A program made the translations under genes and the position numbers. Under the pieces are notes generated by a model that saw nothing but the letters and a program-made list of their open reading frames with translations, was not told where the DNA came from and searched no databases. DNA of 64,000 nt from Novosphingobium album (ex Hu et al. 2023) (GTDB taxonomy: Bacteria > Pseudomonadota > Alphaproteobacteria > Sphingomonadales > Sphingomonadaceae), in NCBI RefSeq assembly GCF_022832385.1, contig NZ_JALHLE010000009.1:124001-188000 (forward strand). Direction: 5' to 3'. Each line of letters starts with the position of its first letter. The stretch's first letter is position 1. Of the stretch, positions 55,816 to 63,618 are shown one piece after another.

Positions 55816-56214
55816 ATGCTTCTTATCCACACCCATGAGGAAATGGCCGATGCTTCGGCGGTCCTCGAAGACAGCGAAGTCCAGGTCCTGCTGAAAGCCC
55901 AAGTTGAGCGGCTGGCAGCGTACACCGACTTTGACCTGTCCGAACTTGCCATGTTCGCCATCATCCAGCCGCACGACACGCTGGAAGCGATCGAGGCAGT
56001 TCTGAACCGCCCCCTGCTCGACGAAGCCGGTTCCTTCATCCAGCCCGTCGAGATCATCGCCAGACAGGGCGGCTGGTACGAAGTCACGTTCATCCTGTCC
56101 GATGATGGTTACGGCATGGTGCTGTACGTACCCATCGACAGCGCCACGGAACCAAGGTTGCTGACGGCTTGCGAACGGGCCTTTGCCGCAGTCGCCCACG
56201 ACAGCGAAACCTGA
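55816..56214 (+). CDS. Hypothetical protein, 132 aa
   Basis: A cytoplasmic, acidic protein without a known domain. It starts LLIHTHEEMADASAVLEDSE and includes FAIIQPHDTLEAIEAVLNRP and GGWYEVTFILSDDGYGMVLY, the latter with a beta-hairpin look. GGAAGA precedes the ATG at 55816; a TTG at 55801 is possible but lies in the terminator's T-run. Between two terminators, so it is its own unit. Confidence 0.6.
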   Translation: MLLIHTHEEMADASAVLEDSEVQVLLKAQVERLAAYTDFDLSELAMFAIIQPHDTLEAIEAVLNRPLLDEAGSFIQPVEIIARQGGWYEVTFILSDDGYGMVLYVPIDSATEPRLLTACERAFAAVAHDSET

Positions 56215-56277
56215 TCGGCAGCGAGCCAACCAGCATCAACCAATAGGGCTTTCCGGCCCCTCTTGAACACATTTTGC

Positions 56278-56300
56278 AGCGTCTCACCGGCGCTTTTTTC
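56278..56300 (+). terminator. Short terminator-like hairpin
   Basis: AGCGTC and GGCGCT form a 6-bp stem (one wobble, 5-nt loop) followed by TTTTTT; it follows the 132-aa gene. Confidence 0.6.
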
Positions 56301-56321
56301 ATATCCAGAAAGGAAACACGC

Positions 56322-56432
56322 ATGCTGTCACTGCATGATCCCGCCTCGCGGGCCGAACCCTTGCGCCCGCTGCTCAAGCCCGAGCTGCTTGCCGGAGACA
56401 CTAAATATATTGGCCCGGAGGTACGCCCATGA
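56322..56432 (+). CDS. 36-aa peptide, coupled to the next
   Basis: AAAGGA seven bases upstream of ATG. A polar, proline-rich peptide (LSLHDPASRAEPLRPLLKPE) whose TGA overlaps the next ATG by 4 bp. The arrangement copies that at 55554-55744. Confidence 0.45.
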   Translation: MLSLHDPASRAEPLRPLLKPELLAGDTKYIGPEVRP

Positions 56433-56680
56433 AGGTCGCGGGCTTCCTGATCATCGGCATCTTGGCGCTGGCAGTAGCGGCAGCCGCGTTGAAGATTGCC
56501 ATCCTCGGTATCCTGGCCTTAGTCCTACTGGCACTGGTGGCCAATCCACGACAGACCCTCGGCTTCATCGTAGGCCTGCTCTACCTTGGGGCACTTGGGC
56601 GATACCCCGTGCCGACACTCATACTGTCAGCCGCACTCGTGGCCTTTGCTGCTATCGAGAAGCACCGGTCAAAACCATAG
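56429..56680 (+). CDS. Small membrane protein, 83 aa
   Basis: Two to three hydrophobic helices (VAGFLIIGILALAVAAAALK, IAILGILALVLLALVA, TLGFIVGLLYLGALG, LILSAALVAFAAIE) and a basic end. Translation is coupled to the 36-aa peptide. Unknown family; membrane location is clear. Confidence 0.65.
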   Translation: MKVAGFLIIGILALAVAAAALKIAILGILALVLLALVANPRQTLGFIVGLLYLGALGRYPVPTLILSAALVAFAAIEKHRSKP

Positions 56681-56736
56681 GCCACCTGCCAAGGGGCGAG
56701 GGGATGCCGTCACAGCGCCCCTCGCTCCCGACAGAT

Positions 56737-56818
56737 TTTCAGTTTCGCAGTTTCCCACCACACCCTGCATTCGGCTGGGGGCCGCAAACCTGCGAACCTG
56801 CGAACCTGCGAACCTGCA
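56737..56818. repeat. Octamer repeat array 1 (AACCTGCG)
   Basis: AACCTGCG three times plus AACCTGCA at 56787-56818, preceded at 56737-56754 by units in the opposite direction (TTTCAGTTTCGCAGTTTC) across a GC-rich spacer. The same plan recurs at 59755-59835. Iteron-like. Confidence 0.8.
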
Positions 56819-56820
56819 GC

Positions 56821-57114
56821 TCAGTCCTGCTTCATGATCGCCTCCAAAAACTCTTCGTCGGATTTCCCACGGCGAGACCATTTCGCCATCTGGAATATCT
56901 CGAACTCAGTGAAAGAAAGATGCCCGACAACCTGCCCAAGCCCTTCCATCTTGGAAACGAAATGCAGTTCGAGCAGCCTACCTGTCTTATTGATGTGAAA
57001 TCCTTTTGTTACTTTAGATTTCACCTGCTCACGGTAAAATTTGCCCGACACCTTCTTGTCCAAAAGGATGTGTGGGGTTGCGCCAGATTTCATTTGGCGA
57101 AGCGTTAGCAACAT
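56821..57114 (-). CDS. Hypothetical protein, 97 aa, opposite strand
   Basis: The only leftward gene in element B. A basic protein (QMKSGATPHILLDKKVSGKF, REQVKSKVTKGFHINKTG) with an acidic last part (KSDEEFLEAIMKQD). Residue choice and lack of internal stops look like a real protein; GGAT stands five bases upstream. It could be a small DNA-binding or control protein, but no fold is evident. Confidence 0.5.
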   Translation of the reverse strand: MLLTLRQMKSGATPHILLDKKVSGKFYREQVKSKVTKGFHINKTGRLLELHFVSKMEGLGQVVGHLSFTEFEIFQMAKWSRRGKSDEEFLEAIMKQD

Positions 57115-57120
57115 TCAGAT

Positions 57121-57273
57121 CCAACTCCAGTGGGCAAAAACACCTGACAATAATGGAACATATAATGAACTTTAATATTCACATATAGTCCATAATATCA
57201 GTGTTTTGGTAAACTTATCCATTAACCCACAACGCGGGGAGCCTCAAGGCACGAATGAACCAAGGAAACGAAC
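57121..57273 (+). promoter_or_regulatory. Conserved leader 1
   Basis: Matches 57748-57891. Shared parts: CCAACTCCAGT, a GAAC repeat 11 bp apart (57156, 57167), CATAATATCAGT (57191), AACCCACAACG and CCAAGGAAAC before the ATG. Likely promoter, operator and ribosome-binding region. Confidence 0.65.
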
Positions 57274-57594
57274 ATGAAGACCCAGCACGACCCTTCCCAA
57301 GAAACCCCCAGAAAATCTCGGCTCAACCGCACCGAAAAGCGCAATCGCGGGTGGGAGGAGCATATCCCTGTATATGCGTTCCCCGCCTTCACGATGATCT
57401 GCGCTCTCTGGCACTCGGGCTTTAAGACACCCTACCAAATTATCTCCAAAACCCGGCAGCTTTCGGGCGACGCGATGATGCTCGATGTCGCGCATGTGCT
57501 TCGCCAATATGGCGATGGACCGGTGGCACTTTGGCCCACAAATGAAGACGGCACCCTCGACCTCACGATCAAATATTGCCACGCTGGACGTTAA
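57274..57594 (+). CDS. Small paralogue 1, 106 aa
   Basis: Residues 36-79 are the conserved core: PAFTMICALWHSGFKTPYQI, then LSGDAMMLDVAHVLRQY. The gene at 57892 has the same core. The N-terminus is very basic (TPRKSRLNRTEKRNR). A helical fold of about 60 residues is likely. No known family; it might bind DNA or a protein partner. Preceded by a conserved leader and followed by a hairpin, both duplicated with it. Confidence 0.6.
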   Translation: MKTQHDPSQETPRKSRLNRTEKRNRGWEEHIPVYAFPAFTMICALWHSGFKTPYQIISKTRQLSGDAMMLDVAHVLRQYGDGPVALWPTNEDGTLDLTIKYCHAGR

Positions 57595-57606
57595 ATAGCC
57601 AACCGG

Positions 57607-57628
57607 GGCAGGCATCAACCTGCCCCAC
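57607..57628 (+). terminator. Hairpin 1 after paralogue 1
   Basis: GGGGCAGG-CATCAA-CCTGCCCC, 8-bp perfect stem 12 bp after the stop, no U-run. Nearly the same hairpin follows paralogue 2. Confidence 0.55.
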
Positions 57629-57659
57629 CTTCCTCCCTACCATAGAGACAACAAGGGGA

Positions 57660-57740
57660 TCCCTTCGCTTGGCAAACGCGGGGATCGACGATGTAACCTC
57701 ACAGGCCATCGCGAAGCATCTGGAGGTTGCGTCAGCAGCA
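57660..57740 (+). pseudogene. Integrase gene fragment
   Basis: The frame GIDDVTSQAIAKHL (57681-57722) matches RINDVTPQAIAKHL (residues 139-152) of the integrase at 60021 in 11 of 14 positions, with many silent base changes. No start, stop or catalytic part remains. It seems to be a relic of a second, related integrase core-binding domain, trapped in front of leader 2. Confidence 0.6.
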
Positions 57741-57747
57741 TTGAGGC

Positions 57748-57891
57748 CCAACTCCAGTCTGCAAAATGCCAGACTTCTATGGAACATATATAGAACTTTT
57801 GTATTAATCTATATCTCATAATATCAGTATGTTGGTTTCCTTATCCTTTAACCCACAACGTGGGAAGCCCAAACCAAGGAAACAACACACA
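57748..57891 (+). promoter_or_regulatory. Conserved leader 2
   Basis: Counterpart of 57121-57273, with GAAC at 57782 and 57793 (again 11 bp apart) and CATAATATCAGT at 57817. Confidence 0.65.
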
Positions 57892-58188
57892 ATGAAACTT
57901 ACGAACGACGTCCGCACCGAGAACCACACGACCGCTTTCCGCTACCGCGAAGGCCCGGACGTCCGCGGCTTCGGGATTAGCAACGACGAAATGCCTGCCT
58001 TCTCTCTCCTTTGCGCGTTACTGCACGCCGGTTACGACACGCCCTTTAAGATCGTCGAGCAAGCCCATCTTCTTTCCGGCGACAGAGCGATGCTCAACGT
58101 CGCTCACATCCTAGACAAGTACGTCGGCTGGCCAACCCGCATCTTTGAAGTCGACGATTACGGCACCATCCGCTTTGGGCCAGCCTAA
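57892..58188 (+). CDS. Small paralogue 2, 98 aa
   Basis: Core PAFSLLCALLHAGYDTPFKI and LLSGDRAMLNVAHILDKY matches paralogue 1; the N- and C-terminal parts differ. AAGGAAAC stands upstream of the ATG at 57892. Conservation of the core against divergence of the rest suggests both copies are kept under selection, perhaps with different partners. It is followed by the ATPase gene 66 bp later. Confidence 0.6.
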   Translation: MKLTNDVRTENHTTAFRYREGPDVRGFGISNDEMPAFSLLCALLHAGYDTPFKIVEQAHLLSGDRAMLNVAHILDKYVGWPTRIFEVDDYGTIRFGPA

Positions 58189-58197
58189 ACGGAAAAC

Positions 58198-58219
58198 GGG
58201 GCAGGCTTCAACCTGCCCC
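58198..58219 (+). terminator. Hairpin 2 after paralogue 2
   Basis: GGGGCAGG-CTTCAA-CCTGCCCC; copy of hairpin 1. It lies between paralogue 2 and the ATPase gene and may attenuate rather than end transcription. Confidence 0.5.
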
Positions 58220-58254
58220 ACCTTATAAAACATAACAAGAACAAGGAGGCCGCC

Positions 58255-59745
58255 GTGGAGACACCACAGGCACCAATCCCAAATCCAATACCACCAGCCA
58301 TCGCTGCCAACATCAACGTTCCGAAGGCGCAAGCTGAAGCCGATATCTGGGAAAACCTGGGCTTTGCCAAAGACCCAGAACAAGCGGCCGTTACAGTACC
58401 GGAAGGCGTACTGATCATATCTGGCCCAGCCGACGACGATGCATTCCGTCGTCTCCTGGCCAACTTGCCGGGCCCGCCAGCCATGATCTTCAGCCGGGAT
58501 GGAACCCGTTACAGCACCTATCGCTTCGCTGCTGACCTGACACCCGTTGCCGATAGCGACCTGCCACTTGGCTGTAAGCTGCTCCGGCCCGGAGACTGCC
58601 TCATCCTACCCGATGACCGCACGATAGGCGACAAGGTCAGGGCCAAGACGATTACCGACCTGCCGGAACTGACGCCAGCAAGCAGGCTCGTTGAACGTCT
58701 GCCGCCACCTTGCCAGACTACCTCACTGTCGGCCTTCAGCCTTCGAGGCAAGGCCAGCGAGTTCGAAGCCAATGCAGTGTTAGCAGAGCCATTGCTAGGG
58801 AACGTCTGTTTCTCCGGACAAGCGACAATCTGGTATGCGCCGCCGAACGTCGGCAAAACCCTCATCGGCCTGAGCCTGTTGGGGGAAGCTGTTCAAGCAA
58901 AGCGCATCCAGCCGGGCAATGTCTTCTACATCAATGCCGATGACAGCAGCGCCGGTTTTGCCACGAAGATGTGTCTGATGGACGACTTGGGCGTCCATAC
59001 CCTCGCCCCCGGCCATCGGGGATTCGAATGTTCGAAGCTTAGCGAACACATGCGCCGGGCTGTCCAGGAGGGTACGGCAAAGGGCATCTTCATCGTCATC
59101 GACACGCTCAAGAAGTTTGCCGACCTGATGAACAAGGCCCAGTCCACTGCCTTCGCCGACACCTGCCGCCTCTTCGTAATGAGCGGTGGGACCGTGCTTG
59201 CTTTCGCGCACACCAACAAGAACGCGACGGCAACCGGGAAACTGACCTACACCGGCACCGCCGACATCCTTCAGGATTTCGACGCCGCCTACATCATGAC
59301 CCCGATCGAGAATGCGGACAGCAAGACTGATCGAGTTGTCCGGTTCGATGCCATCAAGCGGCGGGGCAGCGGCATCGAGCGAACGGCGTATCGCTATGCG
59401 GCAGAGGACGGCATTTCCTACGAGGAGCGGCTGGTTTCGGTGCAGGAGGTCCATCCCGACTTGCTTGATGAGTTCGAGCACGTCGAGATGGAACGCGAAG
59501 ATGCTGACGTAATCGAGGCGGTAAAGGTCGTGATCGGCAAGGGCACCGACAAGAAGATGCAGCTCGCCAAGGCCGTTTCCCGCCGCATCCAGGTCAGCGA
59601 ACGGCGCGTCCTGAGAGTTCTCGAAGCCTACACTGGCGTCGATCCAAAGCGGCATCACTGGACCTACGCGGTCAAGGGGCGCGGCGCGAAGGTCTACATG
59701 CCCCTGCCTCGGCCTGAAGTGGAGGCCCCACCAGCCGCTGACTGA
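58255..59745 (+). CDS. RepA/AAA_25-like ATPase
   Basis: A 496-aa protein with a RecA-like ATPase core. Walker A is YAPPNVGKT (about residues 194-202; Ala replaces the first Gly), Walker B GIFIVIDTL (Asp 283), followed by LAFAHTNKNATATG and a sensor region. The core resembles RepA-type hexameric helicases of plasmids and integrative elements. The N-terminal 150 residues are not recognised. The C-terminal 75 residues look like a winged helix ending GVDPKRHHWTYAV. GTG start after a perfect AAGGAGG. Probably drives replication or copy control of element B. Confidence 0.85.
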   Translation: METPQAPIPNPIPPAIAANINVPKAQAEADIWENLGFAKDPEQAAVTVPEGVLIISGPADDDAFRRLLANLPGPPAMIFSRDGTRYSTYRFAADLTPVADSDLPLGCKLLRPGDCLILPDDRTIGDKVRAKTITDLPELTPASRLVERLPPPCQTTSLSAFSLRGKASEFEANAVLAEPLLGNVCFSGQATIWYAPPNVGKTLIGLSLLGEAVQAKRIQPGNVFYINADDSSAGFATKMCLMDDLGVHTLAPGHRGFECSKLSEHMRRAVQEGTAKGIFIVIDTLKKFADLMNKAQSTAFADTCRLFVMSGGTVLAFAHTNKNATATGKLTYTGTADILQDFDAAYIMTPIENADSKTDRVVRFDAIKRRGSGIERTAYRYAAEDGISYEERLVSVQEVHPDLLDEFEHVEMEREDADVIEAVKVVIGKGTDKKMQLAKAVSRRIQVSERRVLRVLEAYTGVDPKRHHWTYAVKGRGAKVYMPLPRPEVEAPPAAD

Positions 59746-59754
59746 CCCAGCTTT

Positions 59755-59836
59755 GCAGGATCGCAGGATTTCAGGTTTGCGCCCTGCTCACCCGACCACG
59801 CTGGGACCTCAAAACTGCGAAACTGCGAAACTGCAG
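59755..59836. repeat. Octamer repeat array 2 (AAACTGCG)
   Basis: AAACTGCG twice plus AAACTGCA at 59812-59835, preceded by oppositely directed GCAGGAT-type units from 59755 across a GC-rich spacer. Same layout as array 1; directly after the ATPase gene. Confidence 0.8.
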
Positions 59837-60020
59837 ACCTGACGCACCGCCCCTGATTGCCCCCAAAACAGGGGCCTGGGGGCACCCCACAATTCCCCAA
59901 ACTTTGCCGCTGTGGCCCCGCTGGCAGCCGAAACCCGGCTGTCCGGCACTGCCCCCATGCGCCCGCTCGGCGGGGCTCAGCGGCCCCATCATCAACACGC
60001 CTACAGAAAGGAAGCCAGAG

Positions 60021-61178
60021 ATGGCTAAACTCAAACTTACATCTGCCCTATGCCGCATCGTCGAGTGCGAACCGGGCAAACGCAAGGAAGTCTTCCGATG
60101 CACCGAACAGACCGGCTTCGGGATCGAGGTCCGCTCCTCCGGTGAGAAGACCTACTGGTTCTATTATACCAATCCGGCGGGTAAGGCCGCGCAAATCAAG
60201 ATCGGACGATATAGCGACGTATCCTTCGACGTTGCCAAGAAGAAGGCCAAGGAACTGCGGTCACAAACGGTTCTGGGCGGAAATCCAGCCGCCGAGAAGG
60301 CCGAACGCAAGGCGATCCCGACCTACGCCATCCTTGCCCAGCAGCACATCGATCACGCGCACACCTATCAACGACGGCCGGAGAACACCGAAGCTATCAT
60401 CCGCAAGTATCTCATCCCCCGCTTCGGCAAGCTCCGGATCAACGACGTCACCCCGCAGGCCATCGCCAAGCACCTAGCCGAACTGCGCAAGACTCTCGCC
60501 ATGTCCTCGGTCGACAAGATCAGGGTCACGCTGAACCGTTCCTACGTGCTCGCCGCAAAGTGGGGCCTGCCCGGTTCGGAACGCAACCCTGTCCAGGCGG
60601 TCGAACGGCCTCGCTACGACAACAAGCGCGAACGGTTCCTGACGCCGAACGAGGCCAAGCGCCTGCTCGATGCCTGCGCAGCATCCTTAAACCCCCTGCT
60701 GCGCCCGATCGTGCACCTGCTTATCCTCACCGGCGCGCGCAAGCGTGAGTTGCTGGACGCCCGATGGGAAAACGTCGACGTCGAGCGCAAGGCCTGGCTG
60801 ATCCCGGACAGCAAGACCGGCAAGGCTCGATATGTCCCGCTCTCGCAAGCCGCCCTCGATGAAATCGCGGCACTGCCTCGATACCCGGACTGCCCGTGGT
60901 TGGTGCCAAACCCGGAAACACGCGAACCTTTCGACAACATCAAGCACGGCTGGAACACGGCACGTATAGCGGCTGGTCTGCCCGATCTGCGCATCCATGA
61001 CCTTCGGCACTCTGCTGCAAGCTTCATGGTCAACAGCGGGGTCGATCTCTATGCGGTCGGCAAGATCCTCGGGCATGCCGATCACCAGAGTACGATGCGC
61101 TACGCCCACCTTGCCAACGACACGCTGCTCGCCGCCGTCGAGGCCGGGGCGGCCAAGATGCAGGGAGGCATGGTATGA
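60021..61178 (+). CDS. int: Tyrosine-type site-specific integrase
   Basis: A 385-aa phage-type integrase. N-terminal arm-binding DUF4102-like domain (FGIEVRSSGEKTYWFYYTNP), core-binding domain around residues 100-180, and catalytic domain with Arg240 (LTGARKRELL), His326/Arg329 (HDLRHSAAS), His352 (LGHADHQ) and Tyr361 (MRYAHLAND). All catalytic residues are present. AAAGGA precedes the ATG at 60021. It surely acts on the tRNA-Thr att sites, for B and probably for A too. Its stop overlaps the next start (ATGA). Confidence 0.95.
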   Translation: MAKLKLTSALCRIVECEPGKRKEVFRCTEQTGFGIEVRSSGEKTYWFYYTNPAGKAAQIKIGRYSDVSFDVAKKKAKELRSQTVLGGNPAAEKAERKAIPTYAILAQQHIDHAHTYQRRPENTEAIIRKYLIPRFGKLRINDVTPQAIAKHLAELRKTLAMSSVDKIRVTLNRSYVLAAKWGLPGSERNPVQAVERPRYDNKRERFLTPNEAKRLLDACAASLNPLLRPIVHLLILTGARKRELLDARWENVDVERKAWLIPDSKTGKARYVPLSQAALDEIAALPRYPDCPWLVPNPETREPFDNIKHGWNTARIAAGLPDLRIHDLRHSAASFMVNSGVDLYAVGKILGHADHQSTMRYAHLANDTLLAAVEAGAAKMQGGMV

Positions 61179-61453
61179 GCATCGCACCGAACGAGGACCT
61201 GCAACACCTCAATTCCTGCCTCGACCCGGCGATCAGCAAGCATGACCGGGTCATCCTGTTGATCGGCGAATGCATCAGGCTCGGCATCGACCTAGGCCCT
61301 GTGATCCTGCTGGAAATCGGGCGTTTGGGATTTGATCGCAAGCATGTTGGCAAGCTGCTACACGATCTGGCCGGACCTGATCCGAAGCGGCACCATTGGC
61401 ATCGTGACACTGACCGGCGCTACCGGGTGCATGACGCCGACATGACAACCTAA
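61175..61453 (+). CDS. 92-aa protein with the ATPase C-terminal motif
   Basis: Translationally coupled to the integrase. Residues about 25-85 (RVILLIGECIRLGIDLGP, LLEIGRLGFDRKHVGKLL) resemble a winged helix and end with GPDPKRHHWHRDTDRRYRV, matching GVDPKRHHWTYAVKGRGAKV in the ATPase. This suggests a shared DNA- or protein-binding module. Its size and coupling would fit a recombination directionality factor, but that is inference. Confidence 0.65.
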   Translation: MSIAPNEDLQHLNSCLDPAISKHDRVILLIGECIRLGIDLGPVILLEIGRLGFDRKHVGKLLHDLAGPDPKRHHWHRDTDRRYRVHDADMTT

Positions 61454-61786
61454 CACCTCTCACCCCCGGACTTGCCTGGCCCTCCAGCCGCGCAGGTCCG
61501 GGGATTCTTTTTAAAATCTCTTCCGCCTCTGCGCAGAAATGATGCGAGCGGAAAATGGCACCCAAATTCTGCAGGAGGAGAGGAATAGCCCATCAACACG
61601 TCGATAATCCTTGAAATATCGAAATAATCATACGGCTTCTCTCCTTGCGTTGAGCTATTTTGCTTCAAACCTTGATGGCCCGAGTAATGGGTCCTGACAC
61701 CAGCAAATTTCGATAAACTCCGATGGCCTTGACTTCGACTGAACGTGGTAGTTTGATGCTGGATAACTAACCGGGGGAACACCACG
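61454..61786. other. Intergenic region before the TPR protein
   Basis: About 330 bp. It holds the terminator at 61464-61515, then AT-richer DNA with no credible gene, presumably with the promoter of the 519-aa protein. Confidence 0.5.
61464..61515 (+). terminator. Terminator after the integrase operon
   Basis: CCCCGGAC (61464-61471) pairs with GTCCGGGG (61496-61503), with a further TGC/GCA-like pairing inside, then ATTCTTTTT. Confidence 0.8.
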
Positions 61787-63346
61787 ATGGTCACTGACGT
61801 CTATGGCGGCCTATTTTATCAAACTCGCCCGGGATTTGACTATCTTAAATACCTTGAAAAAAAGAGTCATTTTGACCGACTACACTTAATGGTCAGCAAC
61901 GATATACGTAAAATTGTCACATCAAATGAATTTTTATCGAAACAAAACATTAGAGCTATAGAACAAAATAATTCAGATATTATAGGCACGCTAAATAAAA
62001 ATACCGCGTCCATCCGGGACGATATAAATTCTGGATTTGATCAGTTATCATTAGATTTAGTTGGCATTCGGCATTCAGTCGATCATCTTGCAGCGATTTG
62101 CGATACCGGCTTTTCCCAAATCAGCCTCCAATTAGGACGACTCGACGAAGGCATTAGCCAATTGATTGCAATTGCCAAAACGCCCGACCAAACTTGGGCC
62201 TTTGAGCAATTCGAAATCGCACGTGATTCCTTTAGGCGGCGACTTTTTATTGATGCGCTAGACTACATTGATCGTGCTATTTTTGGGCACGGAGATCGTC
62301 CTGGCTACAAATTGGAACATCGATTCCACTACCTTCGCGGACTGATACACTTAGGAAACGAACACAATTTCGATCCAAGCGTCGTGGATTTAAGTCAAGC
62401 GATAGAGGATTTTAAAACTTCATCTAGATATGCCGAGCACGTCGACAACGGCGGTGTCGCCAGAGGCCTTCAAATGGCCGGGTGGGCTTCGTATTGCGCT
62501 GGAGACGCAGCCGGATCAGAAAATTACTTGAAGCAATCCCTGAGAATAGACCAACATAACTTACATACAAACTACTTGATGGCAAAAGCCCTCCTTCACT
62601 TAGGAGCAGAAAATCAAGCCGAAGGTTTTTTTAAAGCAGCACTACAAGGCGATCCAAATTATGGATTGCGCGCGGGCGCCGATCCAGATTTTCTAAGTCA
62701 CAAAAATTCGCTAGAACGATGGATTGAAGATCATAGAAGACACCTAATCCACGAATGCCAGTCGAATTATAATAATATAAATATTCGTGATTTAAGATCT
62801 AAGTGGAAAATTTTAGTTTCACATCAATTTGAGACAGATGATTCTGCTATCAACAATCTTGAGGACCAAATTAGCAAAGTACCTAACGCCCCGGTAACTA
62901 CACTCCTTGAATTAAAGGCATCGACAAAAAATTTAGTCGAGCAGTGCAACACAGCCATCACGAGAGCAAAGAACGGCCTACAAAATAAGGCAAACGCCCT
63001 TGAAACATCAAAACTCAAGAACAAAAAACAAGAAGGTGATAATACGCTATTTGGATTGGAATCAGGGTTTATCGCGGGTGGAATCGTATTTTTGATTACC
63101 ATGGCCCTCTCTCTCCCGGAAATATTGGACTCGAGCGCAATAGGCGCAATTTTTCTTATCATAATTGCGCTGATAATTAGTGTACTTTTTGCGGCAGTAG
63201 CCGCAGCGGTAGTCTCTCCAGTAATGGGCATTCTCTCGGCGATTTTTCGTTCCACTTCGCACGCACAGAAATCAATAGTCCATCGTCGCGACAGCCTAAG
63301 TGAACGAGACGACGTTCTCAGGGACCTTCATAAACTTAACATATAA
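61787..63346 (+). CDS. AT-rich cargo: coiled coil, TPR-like repeats and two membrane helices
   Basis: A 519-aa protein. Residues about 35-130 are amphipathic helix/coiled coil with a repeating pattern (SGFDQLSLDLVGIRHSVDHL, GFSQISLQLGRLDEGISQL). Residues 137-300 carry TPR-like helix pairs (RLFIDALDYIDRAIFG, AGSENYLKQSLRIDQHN, NYLMAKALLHLGAENQAEGF). A helical stretch follows; then two membrane segments (about 427-445 and 452-481) and a basic tail. No enzymatic motif is seen. TPR proteins with this N-terminal pattern occur near defence genes, to my knowledge. Strong AT bias and position next to attR mark it as variable cargo. Defence role is inference. Confidence 0.75.
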   Translation: MVTDVYGGLFYQTRPGFDYLKYLEKKSHFDRLHLMVSNDIRKIVTSNEFLSKQNIRAIEQNNSDIIGTLNKNTASIRDDINSGFDQLSLDLVGIRHSVDHLAAICDTGFSQISLQLGRLDEGISQLIAIAKTPDQTWAFEQFEIARDSFRRRLFIDALDYIDRAIFGHGDRPGYKLEHRFHYLRGLIHLGNEHNFDPSVVDLSQAIEDFKTSSRYAEHVDNGGVARGLQMAGWASYCAGDAAGSENYLKQSLRIDQHNLHTNYLMAKALLHLGAENQAEGFFKAALQGDPNYGLRAGADPDFLSHKNSLERWIEDHRRHLIHECQSNYNNINIRDLRSKWKILVSHQFETDDSAINNLEDQISKVPNAPVTTLLELKASTKNLVEQCNTAITRAKNGLQNKANALETSKLKNKKQEGDNTLFGLESGFIAGGIVFLITMALSLPEILDSSAIGAIFLIIIALIISVLFAAVAAAVVSPVMGILSAIFRSTSHAQKSIVHRRDSLSERDDVLRDLHKLNI

Positions 63347-63439
63347 AGCATAACTTTGCTGAATTACTCGAACAATCTGATGGCCCCTACCGTTAAAATA
63401 GTACATTTTGTAAGATTATATTTCCCTATGTGCCTCAAA

Positions 63440-63618
63440 AACGGGTCCGGCACGGGTCGAGATTCCGGACTCGATCCTGCCAAACTGCCTTCCATAGGAA
63501 ACGCCCTTGGCCGGGCTATAGCGCAACTTGGGAAGGGCATGGGTTAAACCCAAAATCACCTTCCCAATTGCCCCGAAGCCCGTACAAATCCTCGTGTTCC
63601 AGCCGCCCTATCCTTGCT
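63440..63618. repeat. Right-end homology of element B
   Basis: Counterpart of 54139-54317, starting with ACGGGTC repeated 11 bp apart and ending CCCTATCCTTGC before attR. Confidence 0.8.

Noticed and set aside
56787..56818. CRISPR array at the AACCTGCG repeats
   Set aside because: The units are 8 bp and contiguous with no spacers, and no cas genes are present.
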